The notes beneath the pieces are model-generated. The model ran no database searches. It had not been told where the DNA came from and saw nothing but the letters and a program-made list of their open reading frames with translations. Below, in pieces: positions 18,214-27,577 of a stretch of DNA of 64,000 nucleotides. The position numbers and the translations under genes were made by a program. The DNA is from an uncultured Gemmata sp. (GTDB lineage: Bacteria; Planctomycetota; Planctomycetia; Gemmatales; Gemmataceae). The stretch spans positions 83,230 to 147,229 of the forward strand of contig CALDUT010000006.1 of assembly GCA_937924775.1 (NCBI GenBank), in the 5' to 3' direction. Position 1 is the first letter of the stretch, and every line of letters starts with the position of its first letter.

Positions 18214-18288
18214 CGGGGCGTAGCGCAGCCTGGTTAGCGCGCCTGCCTTGGGAGCAGGAGGTCGTGGGTTCAAATCCCGCCGCCCCGA
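18214..18288 (+). tRNA. tRNA-Pro(UGG)
   Basis: 75-nt cloverleaf. The acceptor stem CGGGGCG (18214-18220) pairs with CGCCCCG (18281-18287) and the discriminator is A. The D-arm is AGCGCAGCCTGG. The anticodon stem CCTGC/GCAGG encloses the loop CTTGGGA with anticodon TGG. The T-arm contains GGTTCAAATCC. CCA is not encoded. Confidence 0.96.
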
Positions 18289-18307
18289 CTCGATCTCACA
18301 AAAAACC

Positions 18308-18343
18308 TCCAGCCAGAACGTCTAAGAACACTCTGGTTGGAGT
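18308..18343 (-). terminator. Terminator-like hairpin
   Basis: Inverted repeat CTCCAGCCAGA (18308-18318) with TCTGGTTGGAG (18333-18343), one G-T pair. Read on the minus strand it is followed by a run of T (AAAAAA at 18301-18306 on plus). It may also act as the hairpin behind the tRNA on the plus strand. The remaining sequence to 18578 shows no gene. Confidence 0.35.
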
Positions 18344-18578
18344 TGCTAGCCTCCGCGAGCGTCGGGAAACTGACTCCATCTCCCGAGAACCGATTTCATA
18401 AGTTCAACAAGCCTGCCAGCCGGGCAGACCAGAGCTTCCGCACTGCAGCACCGTCTGAGCGCGGTTGATCCTTGCCGGTTGAGAAAATGCGAACTCCGCT
18501 TGGCCGCAACAGGTCCGCAGTTGCAACAGAAGGGGCTAGCTCATCATCATCAGTGGACCGAATCACGCAGCGGTGCCC

Positions 18579-18616
18579 TTGACAACTTCCAGAGACACGA
18601 CTATCGTTAATCGTAG
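18579..18616 (+). promoter_or_regulatory. arsR promoter and putative ArsR operator
   Basis: TTGACA (18579-18584), a 17-nt spacer and TATCGT (18602-18607) form a sigma70-like promoter 35 nt before the arsR ATG. The imperfect dyad CTATCGTTAATCGTAG (18601-18616) covers the -10 box, where ArsR repressors normally bind. Confidence 0.55.
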
Positions 18617-18641
18617 ATGAACGATTGCACGGTCAACACCC

Positions 18642-18971
18642 ATGCGAACCAAACGGTGTATCTACGACAACGACCTCAGCGCTCAGCCCTTGCCCGACAC
18701 TCAGAAGCAGGACCAGGAGCTGGCGAAGTTGGCGTGGGCCCTCGCCCATCCAGCGAGGATTCGCATCTTGCGTATCCTGCTGGCCCGGAAAGCGTGCATC
18801 TGCGGAGAGCTTGTCGATCAGATGACGCTCGCACAGTCCACTGTGTCCCAACACCTTAAGATACTCAAGGAGTCAGGCCTCATTGTTGGCGAGATCGACG
18901 GCCCCAAAGTTTGCTACGGCGTCAACCCTGTTATCCTCGCCAAACTCAAAGAGTTGGTGGGTTCGTTGTAA
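18642..18971 (+). CDS. arsR: ArsR-family metalloregulatory repressor
   Basis: 109-residue winged-helix repressor. The helix-turn-helix reads LAWALAHPARIRILRILL...CICGELVDQMTLAQSTVSQHLKIL, with the C52/C54 pair at the position of the ELCVC-type As(III)-binding motif of ArsR. Extra cysteines are C6 and C91. The wing region is GLIVGEIDGPKVCYGVN. It should repress its own operon until arsenite or antimonite binds. It is the first gene of arsR-arsD-arsA-acr3, with a promoter/operator directly upstream. Confidence 0.93.
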   Translation: MRTKRCIYDNDLSAQPLPDTQKQDQELAKLAWALAHPARIRILRILLARKACICGELVDQMTLAQSTVSQHLKILKESGLIVGEIDGPKVCYGVNPVILAKLKELVGSL

Positions 18972-19052
18972 CAGTATTTTTGTTGAGATCTTATCGCAAA
19001 TCGACGATGGACGATAAATCCCTCTGGACCTCTGTGACTGAAAGGAACAGAC

Positions 19053-19412
19053 ATGACTCAGCTGCAAATCTTCGACCGACCAATGTGCTGCTCAACGGGC
19101 GTGTGCGGCCCGAGTGTTGATCCGGTGTTGGCGCGCTTCGCCGCGGACCTGGAATGGCTCAAGTCGGTGGGCGTAACCGTTGAGCGATACAACCTGGCCC
19201 ACCAGCCTGCTGCGTTCATGGGGCATGACGACGTGAAGGCCGCACTGATGAGTGAAAACGTCGCCTGCTTACCGCTTTTCCGCATCAACGGTCAGATTGT
19301 CTTCAAGGGCAAATACCCGTCACGGTCGATGCTGGCCCGCTGGTGCGGCGTCAACTCAACTCCCTTGCCTGTCGCTGAATCGTCCTGCTGCGACCCAAGC
19401 GGCAGTTGCTGA
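19053..19412 (+). CDS. arsD: Arsenical metallochaperone/repressor ArsD
   Basis: 119 residues, the typical length. It has the CC..V.C metal-binding triad (C12, C13, C18 in PMCCSTGVCGPSVDP) that delivers As(III) to ArsA, and a further CC...C cluster at the C-terminus (C113, C114, C119). The middle (LKSVGVTVERYNLAHQPAAF, LPLFRINGQIVFKGKYPS) is the thioredoxin-like ArsD core. The start follows GAAAGGAACAG. Its stop is 15 nt before the chosen arsA start. Confidence 0.95.
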   Translation: MTQLQIFDRPMCCSTGVCGPSVDPVLARFAADLEWLKSVGVTVERYNLAHQPAAFMGHDDVKAALMSENVACLPLFRINGQIVFKGKYPSRSMLARWCGVNSTPLPVAESSCCDPSGSC

Positions 19413-19427
19413 GGAAGGATGCGAATC

Positions 19428-21356
19428 ATGGACTTTGTCGACCGGCCGACACGGAACATCTTCTTCACCGGCAAGGGTGGTGTGGGCAAGACCTCCTTGG
19501 CTTGTACCACCGCGATCACACTGGCCGACCGAGGCCAGAAGGTGTTGCTTGTCAGCACCGATCCGGCTAGCAACTTGGACGAGGTGCTGGGGACGGCCCT
19601 GACTCACCGGCCGACGCCAGTTCCTAGCGTACCGAACCTGTGGGCTCTGAACATCAACCCGGCAACGGCGGCACGGGACTTCCGCGAGCGAATGCTTGCC
19701 CCTTACCGAGGCGTGCTGCCTGAAGCGGCATTGGTCAGCATGGAGGAACAGTTCTCCGGCTCGTGCACCGTGGAGATTGCCGCGTTTGACCAATTCTCCC
19801 GGTTGCTTGGAGACTGCCAGTCTACGGCCGACTTCGATCACGTGGTGTTCGACACAGCGCCAACAGGGCATACACTCCGGCTGCTGTCGTTGCCCAGAGC
19901 CTGGGACGGCTTCCTGCAAGCGAATACTACCGGCACGTCCTGCTTGGGACCGCTGGCCGGCCTCCAAGCTCAGCAACAGCTCTACCAGAACACGGTCCAA
20001 GCGCTGACCGACCCCGACACCACCACCCTCATCCTGGTCAGCCGCCCCGAATCGGCAGCATTGAACGAAGCGCAACGGACTAGCCAGGAGTTGGCCGCCC
20101 TAGGCGTGAACAACCAGCACCTGGTCATCAACGGTGTCTTCCAGGCCACCGACAAGGACGATCCGGTGGCACAGGCACTGGAGAAGCAGGTCCAGGAGTC
20201 CCTCCGCCAAGTGCCGCAGAGATTTGCGCACCTGCCGTGTACTATCGTTCCGCTGGTCGCTCACGCCCTTCTAGGAGTGGATGCCCTCCGTGCGTTTGCG
20301 CAAAACCGGCCGGTCGAGCCTCCCTTCGAGCCGCGAATCGCCGTGCCGCAGCTTCCGACTCTGGCTGCACTGGTCGATGAACTGGCCCAGACCGAACGTG
20401 GCGTCATTCTGACGATGGGCAAAGGTGGTGTGGGTAAAACAACGGTGGCCGCCGCCATCGCCGTCGCCCTAGCCGAGCGCGGTTTCCCAGTTTATCTGAC
20501 TACGACAGACCCAGCAGCCCACGTGGCTGCCACCATCGGCGGCGAACTGCCGAACTTGAAAGTCAGCCGCATCGACCCCCGCACCGAGACTGCTGCCTAC
20601 ACAGCGGAGGTGATGGCCACGGCGGGGGCCTCGCTCGATGAGCAGGGTAAGTTGCTCCTGCAAGAGGATCTGCGCTCACCCTGCACGGAGGAAATCGCCG
20701 TCTTCCGAGCCTTCGCCCAGGCCGTGGCGGGGGGAAAGAACGGCTTCGTCGTGCTGGACACGGCCCCGACGGGCCACACAATCCTGCTACTGGACGCAGC
20801 ACTGGCCTATCACCGCGAGGTCAGCCGGCATGCCAGTAGAATGCCCGAGTCGGTCGAGCAACTTCTGCCTCGGCTACGCGACCCAAACTTCACGCGCGTG
20901 CTGATTGTCACACTTCCCGAACCAACGCCAGTCCACGAAGCGGTCAGCTTGCAACAAGACCTTGTTCGCGCTGGCATCCGCCCATTCGCTTGGGTTATTA
21001 ACCATTGCCTCACACCGCTGACCGTGTCGGACCCCGTGTTGCGTGCACGGCAGATGAGGGAAGCTGACTATATCCGCGAGGCGATGGAACAGGAAGCCCA
21101 GCGCGTGGTATTGATACCATGGCAGACGGAACCGCCTATGGGAGCGGATCGGCTCAGGAAGCTACTGACAGTGGTCCAGCAATCACCCGTCGTCGCTCAG
21201 AAACCCTCCACGGACGAAGGGATGGCGACCGCAGCTAACGAGTCCACGCAATCAGTTCGTGGGCGTCGAGAACACCAGCCGCAGCCGGGTTGGTCAAAGC
21301 CTTCGCCGCTCGAACCATCCAGCGCTGGGTCGCGGCAGTCTGGTGAATTGAACTAA
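19428..21356 (+). CDS. arsA: Arsenite-transporting ATPase ArsA
   Basis: 642 residues in two homologous ATPase halves. Each has a deviant Walker A GKGGVGKT (about 15-22 and 330-337) and a DTAPTGHT signature (about 142 and 443). Three cysteines lie where the As(III) site of ArsA is expected (SGSCTVEI about 112, TSCLGPL about 171, SPCTEEI about 418). The ATG at 19428 is preferred because GAGGAAGG (19411-19418) is at good distance; an ATG at 19419 is in frame but abuts that site. ArsA energises arsenite extrusion. Here the partner would be ACR3 rather than ArsB, a combination known in arsDA-acr3 operons. The C-terminal 60 residues are low complexity. Confidence 0.95.
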   Translation: MDFVDRPTRNIFFTGKGGVGKTSLACTTAITLADRGQKVLLVSTDPASNLDEVLGTALTHRPTPVPSVPNLWALNINPATAARDFRERMLAPYRGVLPEAALVSMEEQFSGSCTVEIAAFDQFSRLLGDCQSTADFDHVVFDTAPTGHTLRLLSLPRAWDGFLQANTTGTSCLGPLAGLQAQQQLYQNTVQALTDPDTTTLILVSRPESAALNEAQRTSQELAALGVNNQHLVINGVFQATDKDDPVAQALEKQVQESLRQVPQRFAHLPCTIVPLVAHALLGVDALRAFAQNRPVEPPFEPRIAVPQLPTLAALVDELAQTERGVILTMGKGGVGKTTVAAAIAVALAERGFPVYLTTTDPAAHVAATIGGELPNLKVSRIDPRTETAAYTAEVMATAGASLDEQGKLLLQEDLRSPCTEEIAVFRAFAQAVAGGKNGFVVLDTAPTGHTILLLDAALAYHREVSRHASRMPESVEQLLPRLRDPNFTRVLIVTLPEPTPVHEAVSLQQDLVRAGIRPFAWVINHCLTPLTVSDPVLRARQMREADYIREAMEQEAQRVVLIPWQTEPPMGADRLRKLLTVVQQSPVVAQKPSTDEGMATAANESTQSVRGRREHQPQPGWSKPSPLEPSSAGSRQSGELN

Positions 21357-21486
21357 TTTACATTATAGTTCCTCTGGGGCGTTGGCTACGACCTGTTTCG
21401 CCACGACTGCCAGTTGAGCCAATAGTTCGATGACACCGGAATCGATGCAGCCCTTGCCGCTGGGTCGAAGCGACGTCGGCGCATGA

Positions 21487-21630
21487 ATGCAAGCCCAGCG
21501 CAGGCAGCAGGAGAACATCTGGAACCCGAAGGATTTGCCCGAGGATGAGTTTCGCAAAGTCGGCGATCTCATCGAGCCGACAACTAGGGACCGGCTCGCC
21601 AGGCTGACCGCTGAAGGAGAATTCCCATGA
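21487..21630 (+). CDS. Small ORF translationally coupled to acr3, or remnant
   Basis: 47 codons (MQAQRRQQENIWNPKDLPED... ending LARLTAEGEFP). The TGA overlaps the acr3 start as ATGA, and its last codons contain the acr3 ribosome site. The composition is protein-like, but there is no ribosome site for its own start and I recognise no family. It could be the surviving 3' end of a lost ars gene. The preceding 130 nt (21357-21486) show nothing. Confidence 0.3.
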   Translation: MQAQRRQQENIWNPKDLPEDEFRKVGDLIEPTTRDRLARLTAEGEFP

Positions 21631-22727
21631 GCAATACGGAGTTGGCGCCGCCGCAGGAGTCCACGGCCTCAGCCCCGGCGAAGCGGCTCAATTGGTTTGA
21701 GCGTTATCTGACTGTCTGGGTAGGGCTGTGTATGCTTGTTGGCGTGATCCTCGGTCGGTCGCTGCCTGGACTCGTTGAGGATTTGCGCAGCCTGGAGTTC
21801 GGCACAGATAGCCACATCAATGCCCCGATCGCGGCGCTGATCTGGCTGATGATCGTTCCCATGATGATGAGGATTGACTTCTCGTCCCTGCTGGGAGTAA
21901 CACGTCGTCCGCGTGGGCTTTTGGTGACGCTTTTCGTCAACTGGTTGGTGAAGCCCTTCAGCATGTTTCTTCTGGGATGGCTGTTCTTCCAAGGACTCTT
22001 CCTGCCCCTGATCGGCGAGGAGCTGGCCCGGCAGTACACGGCTGGGGTCATCATCCTGGCAGCAGCCCCCTGCACGGCAATGGTGTTTGTCTGGAGCTAC
22101 CTGACCGACGGCGACCCCGCTTACACCCTGGTGCAAGTCGCCCTCAACGACCTTATCATGCTGGTGCTTTTTGCCCCCATCGTCGGTCTGCTAGTGGGAG
22201 TGTCTGGCCTGGCGGTGCCCGTCCAGGTCCTGTTGACGGCGGTAGCGGTGTTCATCGTTATTCCACTGACCGTGGGCGTCCTGACCCGTTCGGCACTGAT
22301 CCGCACTCGAGGGCGGGCGTGGTTCGAGCAGACGTTCCTACCGCGTTTTCAACCGTTGGCGGTCACAGCGCTGCTGGCCACGCTGGTGCTGATCTTCGCC
22401 TTCCAGGCGGACAACATCCTGAACCACCCGCTGCACGTGGTCCTGATCGCGGTGCCCATCCTGATCCAAGTGTACTTCAACTCCTCCCTCACCTACGGCC
22501 TCATGTGGCTGCTGCGGGTACCGCACAACGTCGCTGCACCCGGGGCGTTGATCGGAGCGAGCAATTTCTTCGAGTTGGCGGTGGCGACCGCGATCGCCCT
22601 GTACGGCCCCGACTCTGGCGCGGCTCTGGCGACGGTGGTCGGTGTGCTCGTCGAGGTGCCTGTTATGTTATCTGTTTGTGCCGCCTGTAACCGCACGCGC
22701 GGGTGGTTTGCGGCCGTCAGCGGATGA
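21627..22727 (+). CDS. acr3: Arsenite efflux transporter ACR3
   Basis: 366-residue inner-membrane protein with about ten hydrophobic segments. Family signatures include WVGLCMLVGVILG, LIWLMIVPMMMRIDF, FVNWLVKPFSMFLLGW and AAPCTAMVFVWSYL with the essential cysteine near residue 149. GDPAYTLVQVALNDL and GASNFFELAVATAIALYG are further hallmarks of the bile acid/arsenite/riboflavin transporter superfamily ACR3 clade. The ribosome site AAGGAG lies just upstream of the ATG. It exports As(III), probably energised by or coupled to ArsA. No arsenate reductase (arsC) gene is visible next to it. Confidence 0.95.
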   Translation: MSNTELAPPQESTASAPAKRLNWFERYLTVWVGLCMLVGVILGRSLPGLVEDLRSLEFGTDSHINAPIAALIWLMIVPMMMRIDFSSLLGVTRRPRGLLVTLFVNWLVKPFSMFLLGWLFFQGLFLPLIGEELARQYTAGVIILAAAPCTAMVFVWSYLTDGDPAYTLVQVALNDLIMLVLFAPIVGLLVGVSGLAVPVQVLLTAVAVFIVIPLTVGVLTRSALIRTRGRAWFEQTFLPRFQPLAVTALLATLVLIFAFQADNILNHPLHVVLIAVPILIQVYFNSSLTYGLMWLLRVPHNVAAPGALIGASNFFELAVATAIALYGPDSGAALATVVGVLVEVPVMLSVCAACNRTRGWFAAVSG

Positions 22728-23220
22728 CCGCACCGACCGGGAGAATCGAAGCGGGATCTCCTCAACTCCAACTTCTCGAAATGGCTCGGTTAGCAGCCTG
22801 GTCTATGACGTCCCTCATCCCTGCGCCGCCATAGCGCGGCTTTTTGCTGACCCAGAATGACGACCAGGAAAAGTTCATTAGCCCAAAGTTCATTAGCCGT
22901 CGGACCATGCCGACTGCTACCAAGCCGCTGACCCTACAACGACAGCCCGCGTGCCGCTTTTCGCACATCAGGGTCAGCCGCGCCGCGTGTGGCTGTGGCG
23001 ACTGCGTTATGGGAGCAGCCCCGGTAGGTGTTCTTCACAAGGTGTTCTTCACAGACCAGTTCAACCTCGCCTGTTAACTTTGGGCAACAGGGTGATAACC
23101 GGGAGACACCAAAGGCTGGAAACAGGCCATGGCTTTTTGACAAACTCGGAATCTTGCTCTAGACTTTCGATTTGCCGCCGCCGTATCCTGCCGATAGGTT
23201 CATACGCTCAGGGCCTTCGG
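22728..23220. other. Intergenic region between acr3 and the metallophosphoesterase
   Basis: 493 nt. A 77-codon frame (22844-23077) contains a cysteine-rich stretch (ACGCGDC) but has no convincing start or family. I leave it unannotated. A two-copy tandem repeat lies inside it. Confidence 0.4.
22870..22898 (+). repeat. 15-bp tandem duplication
   Basis: AAAGTTCATTAGCC occurs at 22870-22883 and again at 22885-22898, a 15-bp period with two copies. It is probably a local slippage event. Confidence 0.8.
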
Positions 23221-24072
23221 ATGGATCGTCGCACTTTCCTGCAAACCGCGGCTGCTGCAGTAGTGCCACTAACGGCAGTCACGGCTTCCTATGGGCTGTT
23301 TGAAGCCCACTGGTTGCAAGTAGTCCGCATCCGTCGATCGCTGCCTCAGCTGCCGCCGTCGTTCCACGGTGTGAAAATCGCCTTTCTGGCCGATCTTCAC
23401 CACGGTCCGTTCACCTCGCTCGAGTATGTGCGAGCTGTGGTGCGTACCACACTGGCCCTTCAACCTGATCTGATTGTGTTGGGTGGTGATTACGCACTGA
23501 AAGAGGCCCGGTATATTGGCCCCTGTTTCCAAGTGTTGGCCGCATTGGAGGCTCCGCTGGGCGTTTACGGAGTGCTGGGCAACCACGACTACTGGCACGG
23601 CTTGGCCGAGACCCGCGCTGGCTTCGCCGCGGCGAAGATCACCGAGCTGACGAATCGCGGCGTGTGGCTGACCCGGGGCGGCTATCGGCTTCGGCTGGCC
23701 GGCGTGGATGATCTGTGGATGGGGCGGGTCGATGTGGCGGCTGCGATTGGCGATGCCACCGCACGCGACGTCTGTCTGTTGATCAGCCACAATCCCGATG
23801 TTGTGGAAACCCTCCGCGACGAGCGGGTGGGGCTGGTCCTCAGTGGGCACACGCACGGTGGGCAGGTGGTCTTCCCCACAGGGTATGCCCCGTTTGTCCC
23901 CAGCCGCTATGGGGCGAAATATCGGCATGGTTGGGTGCAGGGGCCGGTCGCCCCGGTGTATGTCACGCGCGGTCTGGGCTGTTCCGGTGTGCCGGTCCGC
24001 TACGGCAGTCGCCCGGAACTGACCCTGCTGACGCTGGAAAGCGAAGCCGTGACCCCGACTTCTATTTCTTGA
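23221..24072 (+). CDS. Exported metallophosphoesterase (YkuE/YaeI-like)
   Basis: 283 residues. The ATG at 23221 gives a Tat-like N-terminus (MDRRTFLQTAAAAVVPLTAV); the upstream open frame to 22951 is rejected because it lacks such a signal. Calcineurin-like metal-binding motifs appear in order: DLHHG, GGDY, GNHDYWHG, LISHNPD and SGHTHGGQ. YGxKYRHGWVQGPVAPVYVTRGLGCSGVPVR is typical of the YkuE/YaeI lipid-A or UDP-diacylglucosamine-type phosphoesterases. It probably acts on the outer face of the membrane; the substrate is not determinable. It is convergent with the PVC cytochrome gene, and the 3' ends overlap by 11 nt. Confidence 0.88.
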   Translation: MDRRTFLQTAAAAVVPLTAVTASYGLFEAHWLQVVRIRRSLPQLPPSFHGVKIAFLADLHHGPFTSLEYVRAVVRTTLALQPDLIVLGGDYALKEARYIGPCFQVLAALEAPLGVYGVLGNHDYWHGLAETRAGFAAAKITELTNRGVWLTRGGYRLRLAGVDDLWMGRVDVAAAIGDATARDVCLLISHNPDVVETLRDERVGLVLSGHTHGGQVVFPTGYAPFVPSRYGAKYRHGWVQGPVAPVYVTRGLGCSGVPVRYGSRPELTLLTLESEAVTPTSIS

Positions 24073-27000
24073 GGGGTTCCTTCAAACTCGCCAGAAATTC
24101 CACCAAATCGCGCAGTTCGCGGCGGCTGAGCTTCTTGTGCAAATCCTCCGGCATGGCACTGGGGCCTGTCCGCCGGCGAATCACATCCGCCACCGCAACA
24201 ACCACCTCTTTATTCTCCGCGGTCACGAGCTTGATCTGCTGCGCATCCTCTCTCTTGATGACCCCGGAAACCGTGGTTTCGTCGGCCAGAAGTAGAATCA
24301 CGGTATCGTACCCGTGAGCGATTTTCGCGCTGGGCAGCACGATCGATTCCAGCAGGTAACGGCGATCTTTCTGCGGGTCGGCGGCGATGCCGTTGAGGGC
24401 TGGGCCGACTTGGCCGCCGTGGCCATCGAGCTGATGACAGCGCTGGCAATAGACTGCGGTGTTGTTGAGGAAAATGGCCCGACCACGTTCGGCATCGCCA
24501 CCTTCGAGCGTTTCGCTGTAGAGAGCAAGGGGGTCACCGCCAGGAGCCTTGGCACGTTTCGTTTGGGCGTCGCGGAAGGCTTGCAGTTTCTGCTTGAGGG
24601 GGGAGAAGAATTTGAGTTTGGGTGTTTGCAGGCGCTTTTCGGCCGCCTCCAGAACATCGAGTAATAGAGGCGCGGGAACTTGCCCCGCGAGGGCTGCATC
24701 GAGCCATTCAGCCAGCATTTTGTCGGCTTCTGCCGAAGAACGTGCGCGAGCCAGAATCTCGAACCCGGCCTGGCGTTCCACCAGCGGCACACTGTCATCC
24801 TTCAACATTGTGCGGAGCTGCGGCAGGACGGCGTCGAGATCCATCCGCGCCAGCACCGCGCGACCCGCGGCCCGCAGACGCGGGTCCGACGCATGCAGTG
24901 CGGCATCTGCCAGTTGTTTCAGGCCGTCACTGTGGAGGGCTTCGGCGGCGTAAAGCGCCTCGATGCGTACCGCCACCGGGTTCTTCGCATCCTGCACCAA
25001 TTGCCCCATGGCGGCAGCGAATTCCTGGATGTTGAGCTGAGCGACGGTTTGCGCGGCTTGCTTGCGAACCAAGTCACTGCCGGTGAAGATGGCCACGCCG
25101 GCGTGCGTGAGAGCTGCCACCGGTACATGCCGATCGCGGGGGGCTAGGTCGAGCGTCAGGCCGGTGATGGGATCGCGGCGCGGGGGTTGGGGCCACGAGC
25201 CGAGCAGCTTCAAGGCGAAAGTCCGAACGTAGTCGGCTTCGTCGCAGCGGGCGGCGAAGGCGGCGACCCGCTGCGCGGCCTCTGGCGTGCCCAGGTGATA
25301 GTTCGCGGCCAACGCCCGGTAGCAGATCGCGTCGGGCTGTTGCGGCTTGTCGGCGAGTTTCGCCAAAGCCTCCAGGGCCTCACGACCAAGCCGGAGGTCG
25401 TAGATAGCCCGGGCCGCCTCCACCCCGATACGCGGTTCGCGGTCACGCAAAAATTCGGCACACAGGGAGCTTTTGTGCTTCCGCAAGGCCAGCAGGACGC
25501 CCAGCCGCACCGCGGGAACATCGTAGCGAGCGGGGTCCTGTTCCACCGCGTCCTTCCAAAGCCGCAGCACATCGGCCGGTTGGCGAGCAACGTAGTACAG
25601 CCCCATCACCGCGGCATGGCGGAGGTAGGGATCTTTGTCGTCGTTCGTTCGGAGCAGATCGAAGAAGGGAGTGAAGTAGCTCTGCTCACCGGAGGGGCGA
25701 ACTTGCAACGGCGGTTGTCCGATTTTGCCAAAAGCCAAGGCCGCCGCCGCTTTGAGGCGATCGTTGGGATCCGCGAACAATGGGCGGATCGCGTCTTGCA
25801 CCGCGCTGGCCGTGGGGTTTGGCTCGGCACCGCGGCCACTGTGGCGCATCACCTGGCCCAGTTGTTCAACCGCGACCCGGCGAACTTCAACATCCTCGTT
25901 GGGATTTTGGATCAGCTTCACCAGCGGTGCGGCGGCTTCACGCTTGTCACGGGCCAGCATGCCCAACCCCCAGACGGCGTGCAACCGGGCCAGTGGGTTC
26001 TTCGATTCTGCCAACACCCGGCGGAACGAGCCCTCGGCCCGGCGTTCCGAAGACGCCAGCTCGAATTGTGCCTCCATGCGGACTTGCTTATGGGGAAATT
26101 CGAGGAGTTGTTCGAGTTCCCGCTCGGTTGTGTTGGCGAAACCTTCGGCCAGCAGTTTCCGCGCTTGAGCCACCTGCGGATTTTTCATTGCCTCCGGATC
26201 GGTGACGCGGAAAATCCGCCCCTTATTGGGCGGTGCCCACCCACCGGTCCAATCGCTCCAATAGAAGGCGCCATCGGGGCCAAACTCACAATCGCTGGGC
26301 ACCAGGCCACTGATGAACACTTCCGGCTTACTGACCTCAAAACTCGCCCCTTGGGGTGTTACCGTCAGCATCCAAATTTTGCTACTGATATGGCTCGATG
26401 TGTAATCGCAGCAGAAGAAATGATTCTTGTACTTGTCAGTAAAACCAATGCCGGGGTAGTGGGTCAGGCCGGCGGGGCCGTTGCCGAAATTGGCCAGCGG
26501 CGGCACGATGAAGGCGGGTTGCCCCGGCCAGTACGGCTCCCACATACGCTCCACGTTCCACGCGCCGCGGTTCCCCTGGCGCACCTCGGGGGTGTGGTAG
26601 TCGGTGCCGTACTGAAAGCCGCCATGCCAACCGCTTTCCCCACCTTCGACCACATAGACCCACCGCGCCCGGTCGCCGCTATCGGAATCGTTATCGAAGG
26701 TGAAAAGATTCCCGTAATCGTCGAAGGCGATTTCCTGAGGATTGCGCAAGCCGCTATGAACCACCTCCAGATTGCGGCCGTCCAGATCACACCGTAAGAC
26801 CGCGCCGGTGTTCGGGTACTCCAGCTTTCTACCCTCTTTGGTGGTGACCACAAAGCCCCGATCGCCCATGCTGAAGTACAACTTGCCGTCCGGCCCCATG
26901 CGCAGGCCGTGGAGGTCGTGGCCGAGATATTGCACCGTTGGGCCAAAACCGGTGGCCAGCGATTTCTTCACATCCGCGTGATTATCGCCGGTGGTGTCTT

Positions 27001-27577
27001 GCAATTCGTACAAGTCGGGGATGCACGTGAAATACACCCGGCCTTTGCGGGCTAGCACCCCGGCGGCGAGGCCATCTTGAGGCCGGTTGAAACCCTTGGC
27101 AAACACGACGCTCTTATCCGCCTTGCCATCCCCGGTGCTATCCCACAGCAAGCGGATCTGATCGTCGAATTTCTCAAAACCGGTGTATTTATGCTTTTTG
27201 TACATCGCCAACAGATCGTCGATGCTACGGTTGGCGAGGTCTTCGTCGAGCCACTGTATGTGGTGGCGTGTATCGGGAACACCGTTGCCGAAGCGGGTCG
27301 TTTCTGCGACATAAACTCGCCCCTTCTCGTCGAAGCAAAAACTGACAGGGTTGGCCAACAGCGGCTCCGCGGCCCACAGTTCTACCTGCATCGCCTTATC
27401 CGAAAGCCGCACCAGGCTCAGGGCTTCCTCCGGGGTCGGCATCGAGGATTCGTCGTCTTGCTCCTGCTGGGCGTTGGCAGTCGGGCTACCATCCGGAACT
27501 AACGAAATGACATAAATGAGAGCAACAGCGCAAAGGATGGAAAAGACCAAAAGGGCAGCGACAGCAAAACGCGGCAT
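24062..27577 (-). CDS. PVC-type membrane-bound dehydrogenase with HEAT-like repeats and heme c domain
   Basis: 1171 residues from the ATG at 27577 (MPRFAVAALLVFSILCAVALIYVI), which provides a signal or anchor; the open frame up to 27775 is rejected. Residues about 60-470 form a beta-propeller of the planctomycete membrane-bound dehydrogenase family (GRVYVAETTRFG, DLHGLRMGPDGKLYFSMGDRG, GLRNPQEIAFDDYGNLFTFDND, FYWSDWTGGW). The middle 500 residues are HEAT-like helical repeats. The C-terminus holds a PVC-type heme-binding domain with CQRCH at 1044-1048 and MPEDLHKKLSRRELRDLVEFLASL as the usual ending. It is probably periplasmic and oxidises carbohydrates or similar substrates; the substrate is unknown. 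This multidomain layout is characteristic of planctomycetes. Confidence 0.93.
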   Translation of the reverse strand: MPRFAVAALLVFSILCAVALIYVISLVPDGSPTANAQQEQDDESSMPTPEEALSLVRLSDKAMQVELWAAEPLLANPVSFCFDEKGRVYVAETTRFGNGVPDTRHHIQWLDEDLANRSIDDLLAMYKKHKYTGFEKFDDQIRLLWDSTGDGKADKSVVFAKGFNRPQDGLAAGVLARKGRVYFTCIPDLYELQDTTGDNHADVKKSLATGFGPTVQYLGHDLHGLRMGPDGKLYFSMGDRGFVVTTKEGRKLEYPNTGAVLRCDLDGRNLEVVHSGLRNPQEIAFDDYGNLFTFDNDSDSGDRARWVYVVEGGESGWHGGFQYGTDYHTPEVRQGNRGAWNVERMWEPYWPGQPAFIVPPLANFGNGPAGLTHYPGIGFTDKYKNHFFCCDYTSSHISSKIWMLTVTPQGASFEVSKPEVFISGLVPSDCEFGPDGAFYWSDWTGGWAPPNKGRIFRVTDPEAMKNPQVAQARKLLAEGFANTTERELEQLLEFPHKQVRMEAQFELASSERRAEGSFRRVLAESKNPLARLHAVWGLGMLARDKREAAAPLVKLIQNPNEDVEVRRVAVEQLGQVMRHSGRGAEPNPTASAVQDAIRPLFADPNDRLKAAAALAFGKIGQPPLQVRPSGEQSYFTPFFDLLRTNDDKDPYLRHAAVMGLYYVARQPADVLRLWKDAVEQDPARYDVPAVRLGVLLALRKHKSSLCAEFLRDREPRIGVEAARAIYDLRLGREALEALAKLADKPQQPDAICYRALAANYHLGTPEAAQRVAAFAARCDEADYVRTFALKLLGSWPQPPRRDPITGLTLDLAPRDRHVPVAALTHAGVAIFTGSDLVRKQAAQTVAQLNIQEFAAAMGQLVQDAKNPVAVRIEALYAAEALHSDGLKQLADAALHASDPRLRAAGRAVLARMDLDAVLPQLRTMLKDDSVPLVERQAGFEILARARSSAEADKMLAEWLDAALAGQVPAPLLLDVLEAAEKRLQTPKLKFFSPLKQKLQAFRDAQTKRAKAPGGDPLALYSETLEGGDAERGRAIFLNNTAVYCQRCHQLDGHGGQVGPALNGIAADPQKDRRYLLESIVLPSAKIAHGYDTVILLLADETTVSGVIKREDAQQIKLVTAENKEVVVAVADVIRRRTGPSAMPEDLHKKLSRRELRDLVEFLASLKEPLKK

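Noticed and set aside
19428..21356. ArsA as the missing ParA partner of ParB
   Set aside because: Both are deviant Walker ATPases, but the two-domain layout, metal-site cysteines and ars operon context identify ArsA.
22844..23077. 77-codon frame with a CGCGDC cysteine cluster
   Set aside because: No ribosome site, poor start and a tandem slip repeat inside; not enough support for a gene.
25187..26797. 536-codon plus-strand frame
   Set aside because: Antisense to the PVC-type cytochrome, which has clear domains and a heme motif.
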